Part shown: positions 8,887 to 19,043 of the stretch, piece after piece
How the letters are laid out: every line of letters starts with the position of its first letter
How positions within the stretch are numbered: the stretch's first letter is position 1
DNA from: an uncultured bacterium
Lineage (GTDB): Bacteria > Cyanobacteriota > Vampirovibrionia > Gastranaerophilales > JAILCC01
Direction: 5' to 3'
DNA length: 64,000 bases
Assembly (NCBI GenBank): GCA_949283935.1
Contig: CASDUJ010000027.1
Coordinates: 1 to 64,000 of the forward strand
Notes under the pieces: generated by a model
The model's input: the letters and a program-made list of their open reading frames with translations, nothing else
What the model was told of the DNA's origin: nothing
The model's database searches: none
Translations under genes and position numbers: made by a program

Positions 8887-8915
8887 TTGCTTAAAAATAT
8901 TGATTGTTATATTAT
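8887..8915 (+). promoter_or_regulatory. Promoter of the tRNA-Ser/tRNA-Leu unit
   Basis: TTGCTT (8887-8892) and TATTAT (8910-8915) with a 17-base spacer; the predicted start is about 12 bases before tRNA-Ser. Confidence 0.6.
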
Positions 8916-8933
8916 TTTATTATCAAATTGCTC

Positions 8934-9021
8934 GGAGGAGTGCCTGAGTGGTTTAAAGGAGCGGTCTTGAAAACCGTCGTACGTGACGAGCGTACCGTGG
9001 GTTCGAATCCCACCTCCTCCT
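8934..9021 (+). tRNA. tRNA-Ser (anticodon TGA)
   Basis: The acceptor arms GGAGGAG (8934-8940) and CTCCTCC (9014-9020) pair. The anticodon loop CTTGAAA gives UGA. The long variable arm (GTACG/CGTAC) marks a class II tRNA, and the T arm holds GGTTCGAATCC. The base after the acceptor stem is T and no CCA is encoded, so CCA must be added after transcription. Serine tRNAs usually have G at the discriminator position, so the T here is unusual. Confidence 0.95.
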
Positions 9022-9050
9022 TAGCTTTTTGTAAATTGAAATTTTCATAA

Positions 9051-9136
9051 GGGCGTGTGGCGAAATTGGTAGACGCACTAGACTTAGGATCTAGCGGGTT
9101 ACCCCCGTGGGAGTTCGACTCTCTTCACGCCCACCA
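9051..9136 (+). tRNA. tRNA-Leu (anticodon TAG)
   Basis: The acceptor GGGCGTG (9051-9057) pairs with CACGCCC (9126-9132), then A and an encoded CCA (9134-9136). The anticodon loop CTTAGGA gives UAG, reading CUN leucine codons. A long variable arm (CGGG...CCCG) confirms class II. It is 29 bases after tRNA-Ser, so both are likely processed from one transcript. Confidence 0.95.
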
Positions 9137-9140
9137 TAAA

Positions 9141-9168
9141 AAAGACTTTCATTTGAAGGTCTTTTTTT
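9141..9168. terminator. Bidirectional terminator between tRNA-Leu and the NADAR-like gene
   Basis: AAAGACTTTC pairs with GAAGGTCTTT (one G-T pair) over a 4-base loop, with A-run before and T-run after. It can end both the tRNA transcript (+) and the operon ending at 9196 (-). Confidence 0.8.
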
Positions 9169-9195
9169 GTGTTTTCTTTGTTTGAAAATTGAAAT

Positions 9196-9816
9196 TTATT
9201 TTATTTGAAATTTGGTTTTTAAATGATTTAACATACCTATAAATTCTTCTTCTGTTAGACTTGTTTGGGATTTATCGTGTTTTCCTATAGAATGAGTTAG
9301 TTTAAAATCTTTGCTGTCTTGTAAAGCACTTCTATATTCTGGGTCTGACATATACCTTGCTTCGAAAATTCGTTTCAAAAATTTTTGGTATTCTTTTGAA
9401 TTTCTGTTTAAAGAAATACCTCTCCAATTTAATTCGTGTTTTGGGTTAAATAAATTTAAAAAACTTCCTTGCCTTTTAGCTTTATTGTTTGCGTATGAAC
9501 ATATTTTCTTTTGTAAGTCCATTCTTTCTTGCCAGAGTTTTGGATTTTGTTGCTTGGGTGGGATTAGAACTTTTAAAGATTGTAAAATTCCTTCAATAGA
9601 CGCACATTCTATTCCGTCGATTGTAAATGAACAACGTCTGAAATTGCTTAAAGTACCTGAAGGATACGGATTTTTGGAGTAGATATCTAGTACTTTCTTT
9701 TCGAAAATGTCTTTTTTTTCTTCTAAAAATATTTTTCTTCTCGAATGATTTACTAAAACATTTAATAAATCTATTCTTGTCTGTTTCAGTGCCGGTATTA
9801 TTTTTTCTGTGTTCAT
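9196..9816 (-). CDS. NADAR/YbiA-like protein
   Basis: 206 residues. After a helical, lysine-rich N-terminus (1-45) there is a stretch matching the NADAR (YbiA/RibX) pattern: GTLSNFRRCSFTIDG followed by SIEGILQSLK (about residues 53-83), then a conserved-looking AKRQGS and a C-terminal LTHSIGKHD (about 176). NADAR enzymes cleave N-glycosidic bonds; known substrates are riboflavin-pathway intermediates and ADP-ribosyl-guanine. The usual WG...N end of canonical NADARs is not obvious, so this is a divergent subfamily. Its start overlaps the stop of the 807-residue gene upstream by four bases (ATGA), so the two are translationally coupled. Confidence 0.55.
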   Translation of the reverse strand: MNTEKIIPALKQTRIDLLNVLVNHSRRKIFLEEKKDIFEKKVLDIYSKNPYPSGTLSNFRRCSFTIDGIECASIEGILQSLKVLIPPKQQNPKLWQERMDLQKKICSYANNKAKRQGSFLNLFNPKHELNWRGISLNRNSKEYQKFLKRIFEARYMSDPEYRSALQDSKDFKLTHSIGKHDKSQTSLTEEEFIGMLNHLKTKFQIK

Positions 9817-12236
9817 ATTGCACCTGCACTTTCTGTAATATTATTTTGGGCAAAATATTCTGTAATTATTGGTTCTGTTTTTGTTTTTATATTTTCTGGA
9901 ATATTTGCCCACCATTTTTCAAAAATTACTTTGTTTAGTTTAGATTTGTCAATTTGTGGAGTTTTGAGTATTAAGGCTAAAAGTTCAAGGGAAATTCCTT
10001 GTTTAGGGACATTATCAATAATTTCATTTAATCTTTTTAAAATATTTTTTGGTAACTTAATTGAATTATATATAGAAATTTTTAAAACATCTTCTAATAT
10101 GTTGAATTTAATTAAATTATTAGGTTTTAAATTATTAATTATTTCGGTAATTCTTGCATTTACCTCTTTTATTGGGGAAAGCTGGTCAATTAATTTTAAA
10201 TAGAAATGCAAAAGTACATCATCTGATACTTTAGATTTTGGATTTTGTAATTCATTTACCATCTGTGCAACAAATTTTATTGGAGGTTCTATTTCGAGAT
10301 ATTTGCATACATCCATTATGTTGTCTACGAGAAATATATTGTCTACTTTTCTTATATCTATGTCTGCTAGGGAATTTTTCAAATAGTTTCTTATTTTTAG
10401 GGAAATTTGTGGATTTTTTATTTTGCCGTAAGTGTTTAAAACGGTAATCAAATTAGATGTGTCATTTGGAGTAATTTCTGCAATTTTATTTATAATGCAT
10501 TCAGGGATAATGGCATTTGCTTGTTTGTATATTTCAATAATTTCATTTAAATCTTTTGGGCTAAGAGAATCTAAGTTTGCAAGTTTTATGGTTTCGTCAA
10601 AAGTATTGAAAGCTGCTTTGATACCATAAGAAGAAAGAACAAATCCTGGCGCGATGTTTGCAAAAAATAAATTGTTGTTATTATTTGGAGTCATATAAAA
10701 TGTTGAAAAATTGTCTAAACCTCCATTATAACCGCCAATTAATGAGTCTGCGGCTATGGATTCTAGTTTTTTCTTGTTTAATATAATTTTTTCTGTTTTG
10801 TAAGCTGCTGTTTTAGCTATATCAAATTGTGAAATTATTTGATTGCTAATTATGTTTGAAGTATGCTTTTTAATTGCGTCTAGGCCTCGTTTAGTTGTTA
10901 CTAGTGACGCAATTATTATGTTTTCTTTTTTGATATTTTGTTTTTGTAAATTTTGAAAATGATTGATCATGCTTTCTCCTGAACCAATATAATCGTCAAG
11001 AATAACTACTTTTTGAGTAGGAGAAATTTTGGATAAATCTTTTACTAATTTTTCTTTTGGAATATCGTTAATTAAAAAATAACTGCCTAATATGTAATTA
11101 AAACTTTTTGGTTTGTTGGCAGTGGGAAGATAATATACTATTTCTTCATTGTTAAATTTTTCTGAAATCAATTTGTGAATATTTTTTAGACTTTGGTTTA
11201 TTTTTATTGGAGTGTAAAGAATGGAATGTTTGAAAATTGCATTTCTAAAATTTTCAAATGGAGTTGGCATATCTGTTGCAAATAAATTGTATCCGGCGTT
11301 ATCTTGCATCTTTCTCATTATTCTTGCCATTGGCATGAATGTTGAATCATGTTTTTCAAAAAATCTGTGTTTGTATTTTAGGCTATTTACCAAAGCATCC
11401 ATTGAGTAGGGAATAATATTTCTTATATCGTGAAATTTTATTTCAACAGGTTCATTAGGAGAAAACTTTTGAATATTTTCTTTGCATAGATTTAAAAAAT
11501 TTTGAATAATATTTTCGTCACATTCTGAGTATAAACTTTTCTTTATAATTTCATTTATTCCTGTTAAAGAAAAAGCATTTATTCCATTAATACTGCCATG
11601 TGGATATATAAAATTTGCGTATTTTACAATTTTGAAAAATTCTTCTGGTGAATCTTTAGCTAATTTTTCCAAACTTTGCAAGGAAAATTTGGAAATTATA
11701 ATTGCAGGATTCCTTTTTTTCATTGTACTAATTTTAGTTGCAAGATTTTCTGGTTCAACATTAGAAATTTTTATATGCGAATTAGGATTTCTTTTGGTTT
11801 GCAAATAAGCTAAAGAATTGCTTATATCAATATCTTCAGCAACTAATAAATGAAAATGACCATTTCTAATATAATCCAGAACAATATCAAAATCTTTTAC
11901 ATTAGCGAATTCGCATTTTGTCACAATATTTTTTATGAATTCTTTTTCGTTAAAATGGGGAAATAATTTAGAAGTATTCTCTATGTGTTTTTTTAATTCC
12001 GCCGATGTAATGTCGGGAAATTTGTTTATAATAGAATTAGTTATGAGAGAAATTTGTTTGGAATTCAAAAAATCAGATTGGACTTTTCCTGAAAAGTTTA
12101 ATCCTTTTGAATTGTGTAAGTTTTGGGAGGCATAATAAGTTTGGTCCTGATCTTTTTGCTTAGTTAAATCAGGCTTTTGGTGAAATATTTGGTGTTGCAA
12201 ATAGTTTGTTTTTGAGGCTATACTTGGAATTTTCAT
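9813..12236 (-). CDS. Large protein with a central phosphoribosyltransferase-type domain
   Basis: 807 residues, no full-length family recognised. Residues about 335-560 look like a type I phosphoribosyltransferase fold of the conflict-associated kind: a hydrophobic strand and PRPP-loop-like VVILDDYIGSGES near 408, followed by IIIASLVTTKRGLDAI, and later GGYNGGLDNFS and FFANIAPGFVLSSYGIKAAF. Residues 560-800 are all-helical, repeat-like and rich in I, L, N and K. Residues 1-60 are polar and disordered and include LNFSGKV. No signal peptide or membrane segment. First gene of a two-gene unit with the NADAR-like gene. Function unknown; nucleotide or NAD/ADP-ribose chemistry is inference from the two domains. 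Confidence 0.6.
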   Translation of the reverse strand: MKIPSIASKTNYLQHQIFHQKPDLTKQKDQDQTYYASQNLHNSKGLNFSGKVQSDFLNSKQISLITNSIINKFPDITSAELKKHIENTSKLFPHFNEKEFIKNIVTKCEFANVKDFDIVLDYIRNGHFHLLVAEDIDISNSLAYLQTKRNPNSHIKISNVEPENLATKISTMKKRNPAIIISKFSLQSLEKLAKDSPEEFFKIVKYANFIYPHGSINGINAFSLTGINEIIKKSLYSECDENIIQNFLNLCKENIQKFSPNEPVEIKFHDIRNIIPYSMDALVNSLKYKHRFFEKHDSTFMPMARIMRKMQDNAGYNLFATDMPTPFENFRNAIFKHSILYTPIKINQSLKNIHKLISEKFNNEEIVYYLPTANKPKSFNYILGSYFLINDIPKEKLVKDLSKISPTQKVVILDDYIGSGESMINHFQNLQKQNIKKENIIIASLVTTKRGLDAIKKHTSNIISNQIISQFDIAKTAAYKTEKIILNKKKLESIAADSLIGGYNGGLDNFSTFYMTPNNNNNLFFANIAPGFVLSSYGIKAAFNTFDETIKLANLDSLSPKDLNEIIEIYKQANAIIPECIINKIAEITPNDTSNLITVLNTYGKIKNPQISLKIRNYLKNSLADIDIRKVDNIFLVDNIMDVCKYLEIEPPIKFVAQMVNELQNPKSKVSDDVLLHFYLKLIDQLSPIKEVNARITEIINNLKPNNLIKFNILEDVLKISIYNSIKLPKNILKRLNEIIDNVPKQGISLELLALILKTPQIDKSKLNKVIFEKWWANIPENIKTKTEPIITEYFAQNNITESAGAI

Positions 12237-12318
12237 ATTTACACAAAGTTTGTAAATAAAAAAAATTTACTTTTTCCCAAATATAAGTTAATAAAACTTT
12301 ATAAAATCAAATTTATTT

Positions 12319-12651
12319 TTACGTTCTTACAACAAGCAATTTAGAATCTTTTTTACCTAAAACAATATGTTTTTCGTTAGCTTTAAAGAAAAATATTTCT
12401 TCTTTTTTTATTATATATTTATTTTCTATCTTTTCAGAAATGTCATCTTTTTTAATTGAAAATTCTATTTCGCCATCTAATACGTACACAAAAGCATCTA
12501 CAGGTGATGTATGTTCAGACAATACCTGTTCTTTTTTTATGGCAAGCAAAATCACCATGCTGTTTCCATTTTGTGCAAGAATTTTTGAGTTAATATTTTC
12601 GCTACTAAATTCTATTAATTCGTTTAATTTCTTAATATTATGATTAATCAT
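12319..12651 (-). CDS. Small cupin-fold protein
   Basis: 110 residues from ATG at 12651, chosen because GGAGG lies 5-9 bases upstream; the longer frame to 12750 is only read-through of the leader. The sequence has the cupin strand pattern: EHTSPVDAFVYVLDGEIEFSI near 45 and FFFKANEKHIVLGKKD near 85. Only a few of the usual metal ligands are visible (H in EHTS, H in EKHIV). Single-domain cupins of this type have diverse or unknown roles. It lies 83 bases before the phosphoribosyltransferase-type gene on the same strand and might share its transcript. Confidence 0.65.
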   Translation of the reverse strand: MINHNIKKLNELIEFSSENINSKILAQNGNSMVILLAIKKEQVLSEHTSPVDAFVYVLDGEIEFSIKKDDISEKIENKYIIKKEEIFFFKANEKHIVLGKKDSKLLVVRT

Positions 12652-12815
12652 AAATCCTCCATAAATTTTTCTAATAATAAAAATAAAATATTTCCCCAAA
12701 ATTTTATCTGACAGCGGAGCTAGGTAATAATTACCAGCAAAATATTTCAAGATTAGCCAATTATTTTATTTTGCGTGTTTGTATTAACTTGTAAGGCTTT
12801 ATGAGAGGAGTAAAA

Positions 12816-13083
12816 ATGAAGTGTAATTGGCAATATCTCGAATTCTTTTTTAGGTTGTAGATTAGGACCTTCTTCTGAAAGTAAAAGTACCATCTCGAAA
12901 ATATTTAAGTGTTAAGTTATTAACAAAAACGATAGTGCCACTAATCAATTTAGTAAACAAATTTATAATTTGTTTGCGTTTAAGCCTATAAAGAAAGATG
13001 CTTCTTTTCAAGAAAAATTAATGACTTCTTTGCATAATATGTTTGCAGTTTCAAATAATCCTTTTGCTTTTTGTGATATGTAG
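12816..13083 (+). pseudogene. Decayed small gene
   Basis: A good ribosome site (GAGGAG, 5 bases before) precedes ATG at 12816, but this frame stops after 14 codons. One frame over, coding-like sequence runs from about 12820 (ending SKIFKC) to a TAA at 12913-12915, and the same frame continues for 55 codons (FSKQIYNLFAFKPIKK) to TAG at 13081. One frameshift and one stop would explain it as a once-continuous gene of about 88 codons. No family recognised. The rest of the 12652-13165 gap (12652-12815 and 13084-13130) shows nothing clear. Confidence 0.4.
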
Positions 13084-13130
13084 GGGTATATAATAAAAGA
13101 AAAAGATTTGTTTGTATAGAATTTAAATAA

Positions 13131-15178
<2,048 letters not shown>

Positions 15179-15179
15179 T

Positions 15180-15539
15180 ATGAACAAAAAGAAATTTAAA
15201 GTTATACAATTAAATGGCGCATCTGGTTTGTTGCTAATTTTACTTTTAGTTTTAGGATTACTAGGCAGTTTTTTAATTTTGCCTTTGTATGGGATAAAAT
15301 TTATTTGGAATGAATTTGTAAGTGTATATTTTAATGTTCAAACGATAAGGCTTGCCCAAGCTTCGCTTTTATGGTTTGCCATAATTGCATTAATATATGG
15401 TTATTTAAGTAAAAGAATTCAATTTAAATTTGTGAATTCTTCTGAATTTCCAAATAATGATTTGAAAAGTATAGATTATGATAAATTTGTTGAAAAGATA
15501 AAAAAGGAGCAACAAAATGATGAAAAAATTAATCATTAA
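15180..15539 (+). CDS. Small two-helix membrane protein, unknown
   Basis: 119 residues; starts one base after the ligA stop codon. Two hydrophobic segments (about 17-40 and 60-80) are followed by a charged, lysine-rich cytoplasmic-looking tail. No family recognised. Its last 23 bases overlap the next gene (SIMPL), indicating co-translation. Real coding status is supported by the tight packing. Confidence 0.65.
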   Translation: MNKKKFKVIQLNGASGLLLILLLVLGLLGSFLILPLYGIKFIWNEFVSVYFNVQTIRLAQASLLWFAIIALIYGYLSKRIQFKFVNSSEFPNNDLKSIDYDKFVEKIKKEQQNDEKINH

Positions 15540-16263
15540 TTGTACAGTATTATCAATGTTGTTTTTGGGTATGACAATTTTTTCGCCTAGAGTGCTTTCT
15601 GCTCCGGTTTGTGACAAAGGTACAATTACTTCTCAAGCAAGCGAATTTAAATATGTTGCACCTGATACAGCAACAATAAGTTTTGCCGTAAAAACTACTG
15701 ATAAAAACAGCCAAAAAGCTGTAGAGCTAAACAACCAAAAAGTATCTAAAATTATTGAAGTTTTGAAAAAAACACTTAATGCTGATGAAGCAATAAAAAC
15801 TTCTTACTACACACTAACTCAAAATTATGAATATAATAATATTACAAAGAAAAATGTACCTGATGGTTACGAAGTTATTAACACGCTAACTGTAAAATTG
15901 AAAGATACTCAAAAAACAGGTAAAATCATAGATATTGCAACTAAAAATGGTGCTACAAATGTTAATAGTTTAAGTTTTACTTTGCAAAACACTGATGGTG
16001 TATGTAAAGAATTAACAGCTAAAGCTGTTCTAAAAGCAAAAAATGAAGCACAAAGTGTTTTAGCTCCCTTGGGAAAAACTATTGATGCAATTTCAAGTAT
16101 TAATTATAGTTGCACTGCAAATTCTTCTTATAGTCCATATCGTAATTTCGCTATGGCAAAAGGTTTGGCCTCTACGGCAGAAGGTTCAGATTCTGCAATA
16201 AGTATTGAACAAGGCGAAACAAGAGTAGATGCTTCTGTGACAATAGTTTTTACGATTAAATAA
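15517..16263 (+). CDS. SIMPL-domain (DUF541) secreted protein
   Basis: 248 residues. A signal peptide (hydrophobic 4-24, cleavage near LSA) is followed by one SIMPL/DUF541 domain: ITSQASEFKYVAPDTATISFAVKT at the start, the central NKVS-type helix VELNNQKVSKII, a YEVINTLTVKL strand and a C-terminal VDASVTIVFTIK strand. Family members occur in periplasm or outer envelope and in BP26 of Brucella; molecular function is unclear. AAGGAG precedes ATG inside the upstream gene. Confidence 0.85.
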   Translation: MMKKLIINCTVLSMLFLGMTIFSPRVLSAPVCDKGTITSQASEFKYVAPDTATISFAVKTTDKNSQKAVELNNQKVSKIIEVLKKTLNADEAIKTSYYTLTQNYEYNNITKKNVPDGYEVINTLTVKLKDTQKTGKIIDIATKNGATNVNSLSFTLQNTDGVCKELTAKAVLKAKNEAQSVLAPLGKTIDAISSINYSCTANSSYSPYRNFAMAKGLASTAEGSDSAISIEQGETRVDASVTIVFTIK

Positions 16264-16274
16264 GGAATTAAAAA

Positions 16275-17234
16275 TTGAAAGCTTTAGTATTCGATAAAGA
16301 ATTAATTTTTGTGAAAGATTATCCCAAGCCTATGCCCCAAAATGGAGAAGCTCTTATAAAGCTTACATATGCCGGTATTTGTAATACTGATGTTGAAATA
16401 ACAAAGGGTTATATGGGATTTAAGGGCATATGCGGGCATGAATTTCTTGGAATAGTTGAAGAAATTAATTCTCAAGACAAGACTTTGCTTGGGAAAAGGG
16501 TTACAGGCGAAATAAATCTCGGCTGTGGTAGTTGTTCTGATTGTTACAACAATATGCAAAGACATTGTCAAAATCGTCAAACTCTTGGAATATACAAAAA
16601 AGATGGAGCTTTTGCAGAATATTTAACTTTGCCAATAGAGAATTTATTGGAAATTCCAGAAAATGTTAAAGACGAAGAAGCAATTTTAATTGAACCACTA
16701 GCGGCTGCTTTGGAAATTTTGGAGCAAGTTCATATAAAACCTGCCGACAAAATTGCCGTACTTGGAGATGGAAAATTAGGTTTGCTTATATCGCTTGTGC
16801 TTTCTACTACTCAAGCTGATCTTACAACAATAGGTAAGCATGAAAATAAATTAAACATTTTAAATAAACAAGGAATAAAAACAAAATTTTTAAAAGAAGT
16901 TAATGAAATTAAATGCTATGACATTGTTGTAGATGCAACAGGTTCTATTGATGGATTTGAAAAAGCTGTTTCGTTGGTAAAACCAAGAGGAATTTTTGTT
17001 CTAAAAAGTACTGTAGCAGCAGAAAAACCATTGAATCTCGCACCAATTGTAATAGATGAAATTACTGTTGTAGGCTCTAGATGCGGTCAATTTAAACCGG
17101 CGCTCAGACTTTTGCAAAAGAATGTTTTAAATTTGAAACCATTGATTACTAAAATTTTTAATTTCAACCAAGCAAAAGAAGCATTTGATTTTGCTCAAGA
17201 AAAAGGGGTATTGAAAGTAATTTTAAAATTTTAG
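16275..17234 (+). CDS. Zinc-dependent alcohol/polyol dehydrogenase (MDR superfamily)
   Basis: 319 residues, TTG start with AAGGAA upstream. The catalytic zinc ligands are visible (C in GICNTDVE, HE in CGHEFLG), and the structural zinc loop has four cysteines in CGSCSDCYNNMQRHC. The Rossmann part starts AVLGDGKLGLL near 158. It is slightly short for the family because the C-terminal domain is compact. Threonine- or sorbitol-dehydrogenase-like; the substrate cannot be read from sequence. It sits between the SIMPL and YkgJ genes with small gaps. Confidence 0.85.
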   Translation: MKALVFDKELIFVKDYPKPMPQNGEALIKLTYAGICNTDVEITKGYMGFKGICGHEFLGIVEEINSQDKTLLGKRVTGEINLGCGSCSDCYNNMQRHCQNRQTLGIYKKDGAFAEYLTLPIENLLEIPENVKDEEAILIEPLAAALEILEQVHIKPADKIAVLGDGKLGLLISLVLSTTQADLTTIGKHENKLNILNKQGIKTKFLKEVNEIKCYDIVVDATGSIDGFEKAVSLVKPRGIFVLKSTVAAEKPLNLAPIVIDEITVVGSRCGQFKPALRLLQKNVLNLKPLITKIFNFNQAKEAFDFAQEKGVLKVILKF

Positions 17235-17273
17235 TTAGTATTTTTGTATGTAATTTTAGTGTATGATGTTCTT

Positions 17274-18257
17274 ATGAATAATATTCAAAAAGAGCAAGAT
17301 ACTACTGTAAAAATATATAGAGAATTTTTTGTTCATGCTGAAGCTGAAATAAAAAAGCAGTTAAATTCTTTAAAAGATTCAAAATATTGCACAAATTGTC
17401 GAAATTGTTGCAAAATTAGATATTTAGAATTTTCTCCTCAAGAATTAAAAAAACAAGGAAAGAATGAATTTTTGCAAATTTTTTTACCTTTAGGAGCAAA
17501 AAATGAAAATGATTTGGTGGATTTAAGAACAAATCAACTTGAAGCAATTAATGTTGATAAAGAATATGTTCTTCGAGTTATTGAAAATTCCAGTCAAGAT
17601 TGTTGGTTTTATACCTGTAAATATTATCAAAATGGTTCTTGTAAAAAAGCGATGGAAAAACCTTTCTATTGTTATTCTTATCCTTTAAATATTTGTAATG
17701 TTCTTCATAAAAATTGTGGTTTTATTCAATGGCAAAAAACTGCATTGAGTAAACTTGAAAATGAAATAGCTAAAGATATTTGGGAGCGAATTCAAAATAT
17801 ATCTAAATATAAACAAGAATTTAGTTGTTCTTGTTGTGCAACTTGCTGTAAATTAGCATGTAGTGAATTTTCATATGAAAAATTAAAAGAAAAAGCTCAA
17901 AATGGAGATAAATTTGCAAAACAATTTACGAGTATTTTTCTTCCATACAAAAATGAAAAAGATGCATACAAAATCTATGGGGAATACATAGATTATTTGC
18001 GAGAAACTTTAGGCGAAAATGAAAAAGTTTATTTTTATTATTGTCCAAAAAACAAAAATAATCTTTGTACTGATTATGAAAATCGTCCAGAAATTTGTAA
18101 AGAATTTCCTACAAATCCACTGATGATTTTGCCCAAATCTTGTGGCTATAAAGCTTGGCAAGAAGAGACACATACTGCAACATTACTTTTACATGCACTT
18201 GTTGAAATTGTAGATTTTTACATGAAAAAATTGAAAAAACAAATTAAAAATAATTAA
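17274..18257 (+). CDS. Tandem YkgJ-type CxxC cluster protein (Fe/Zn-chelating)
   Basis: 327 residues from ATG at 17274; an ATG at 17244 would add ten residues. Two copies of a YkgJ/CxxCxxCC domain: copy 1 has CTNCRNCCKIR, CWFYTCKYY, and CYSYPLN; copy 2 has CSCCATCCKLACSEF, then YYCPKNKNNLC and CKEFPTNP. The cysteines suggest an Fe-S cluster or zinc site; biochemical role of the family is unknown. The duplication in one chain is less common than single-domain members. TATGAT ends six bases before this ATG and no ribosome site is visible, so the message may be leaderless, as for ligA. Confidence 0.75.
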   Translation: MNNIQKEQDTTVKIYREFFVHAEAEIKKQLNSLKDSKYCTNCRNCCKIRYLEFSPQELKKQGKNEFLQIFLPLGAKNENDLVDLRTNQLEAINVDKEYVLRVIENSSQDCWFYTCKYYQNGSCKKAMEKPFYCYSYPLNICNVLHKNCGFIQWQKTALSKLENEIAKDIWERIQNISKYKQEFSCSCCATCCKLACSEFSYEKLKEKAQNGDKFAKQFTSIFLPYKNEKDAYKIYGEYIDYLRETLGENEKVYFYYCPKNKNNLCTDYENRPEICKEFPTNPLMILPKSCGYKAWQEETHTATLLLHALVEIVDFYMKKLKKQIKNN

Positions 18258-18263
18258 TTTGTA

Positions 18264-18833
18264 TTAAAAATTTATACTTTTAATTTCTCTTATGGCGTGT
18301 CCTAATACTCTTGAAAAATTGTTTAGTTGTTTATTTAAATTTTCTCCTGAATATGCCCCTTTTGTTTTGTAGTGTGAAACATATGGTGCATTTTTATTAA
18401 TTTGTATCCAATAGGTTTTTATTTGTTGAGTGTCGTAGTTAATGTCATCTAACAATTTGTTTGATTTTGCAAATCTTTCTTGGTGAAATTCATTCAAAAT
18501 GTTTGTTGTGGTTAAGTCTAAAACATTTGCGGCTGCTACAAAATTTTTGAATGATTTGTTGTTATCTAAAATTTCTTTTATTCGTTCAAGCTGTTTTATT
18601 GCTTCACCTAAATCTTGGGTGTATTTATCTCCAATTTTATCAATAGGTTTGGTATTTTTTATTGGAATAGTTAATTTGTCAAGGGGAAGAATTTCTAATT
18701 CAGTTTTTTCTACCGGCTTTGTTTTTGAATTATCTTTTGAAATGCCTAAATCAGGTAAAGTTCCTTTGTAACCTGAACCTCCAAGCACAAAAGATATCGA
18801 GATAAACAAAATAAAAATAAATATCTTTTTCAA
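18264..18833 (-). CDS. Secreted helical protein, unknown
   Basis: 189 residues. A signal peptide (hydrophobic 4-17) ends near GGSG; no lipobox cysteine. A proline- and lysine-rich linker (25-65) precedes an all-helical C-terminal part (70-189). No family recognised. It is convergent with the YkgJ-type gene (6 bases apart) and downstream of glmS on the same strand. Confidence 0.6.
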   Translation of the reverse strand: MKKIFIFILFISISFVLGGSGYKGTLPDLGISKDNSKTKPVEKTELEILPLDKLTIPIKNTKPIDKIGDKYTQDLGEAIKQLERIKEILDNNKSFKNFVAAANVLDLTTTNILNEFHQERFAKSNKLLDDINYDTQQIKTYWIQINKNAPYVSHYKTKGAYSGENLNKQLNNFSRVLGHAIREIKSINF

Positions 18834-18887
18834 ATTAACTCCAAGTTCTTTTTATAATATTATACATTTTTTAATAAAAAAAGAAAT

Positions 18888-19043
18888 TTATTCTTGTAAA
18901 AAAACACCTTCTACTATAAATTTATCTTCAATTGCTTTTACTACTGCCCATCTTATAGGATCGCCATATACTTTTAGTGAAGCTTCTATTTCTTCATTAA
19001 TAATACTTCTTTTTATTTCAACTTGTTTTGTAATAACTTTCAT
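18888..19043 (-). CDS. Small conserved-looking protein (51 aa) coupled to glmS
   Basis: A 51-codon frame whose ATG shares one base with the glmS stop codon (TAATG arrangement). The protein begins MKVITKQVEIKRSI and ends EDKFIVEGVFLQE; it has a regular strand-helix-strand look (IRWAVVKAI) with balanced charge, unlike random AT-rich sequence. No family recognised. Coupling to glmS argues for real translation. Confidence 0.6.
   Translation of the reverse strand: MKVITKQVEIKRSIINEEIEASLKVYGDPIRWAVVKAIEDKFIVEGVFLQE

Noticed and set aside
9593-9853. Minus-strand ORF overlapping the start of the NADAR-like gene
   Set aside because: Out-of-frame shadow; its protein has no domain and runs through the coupled start/stop junction.
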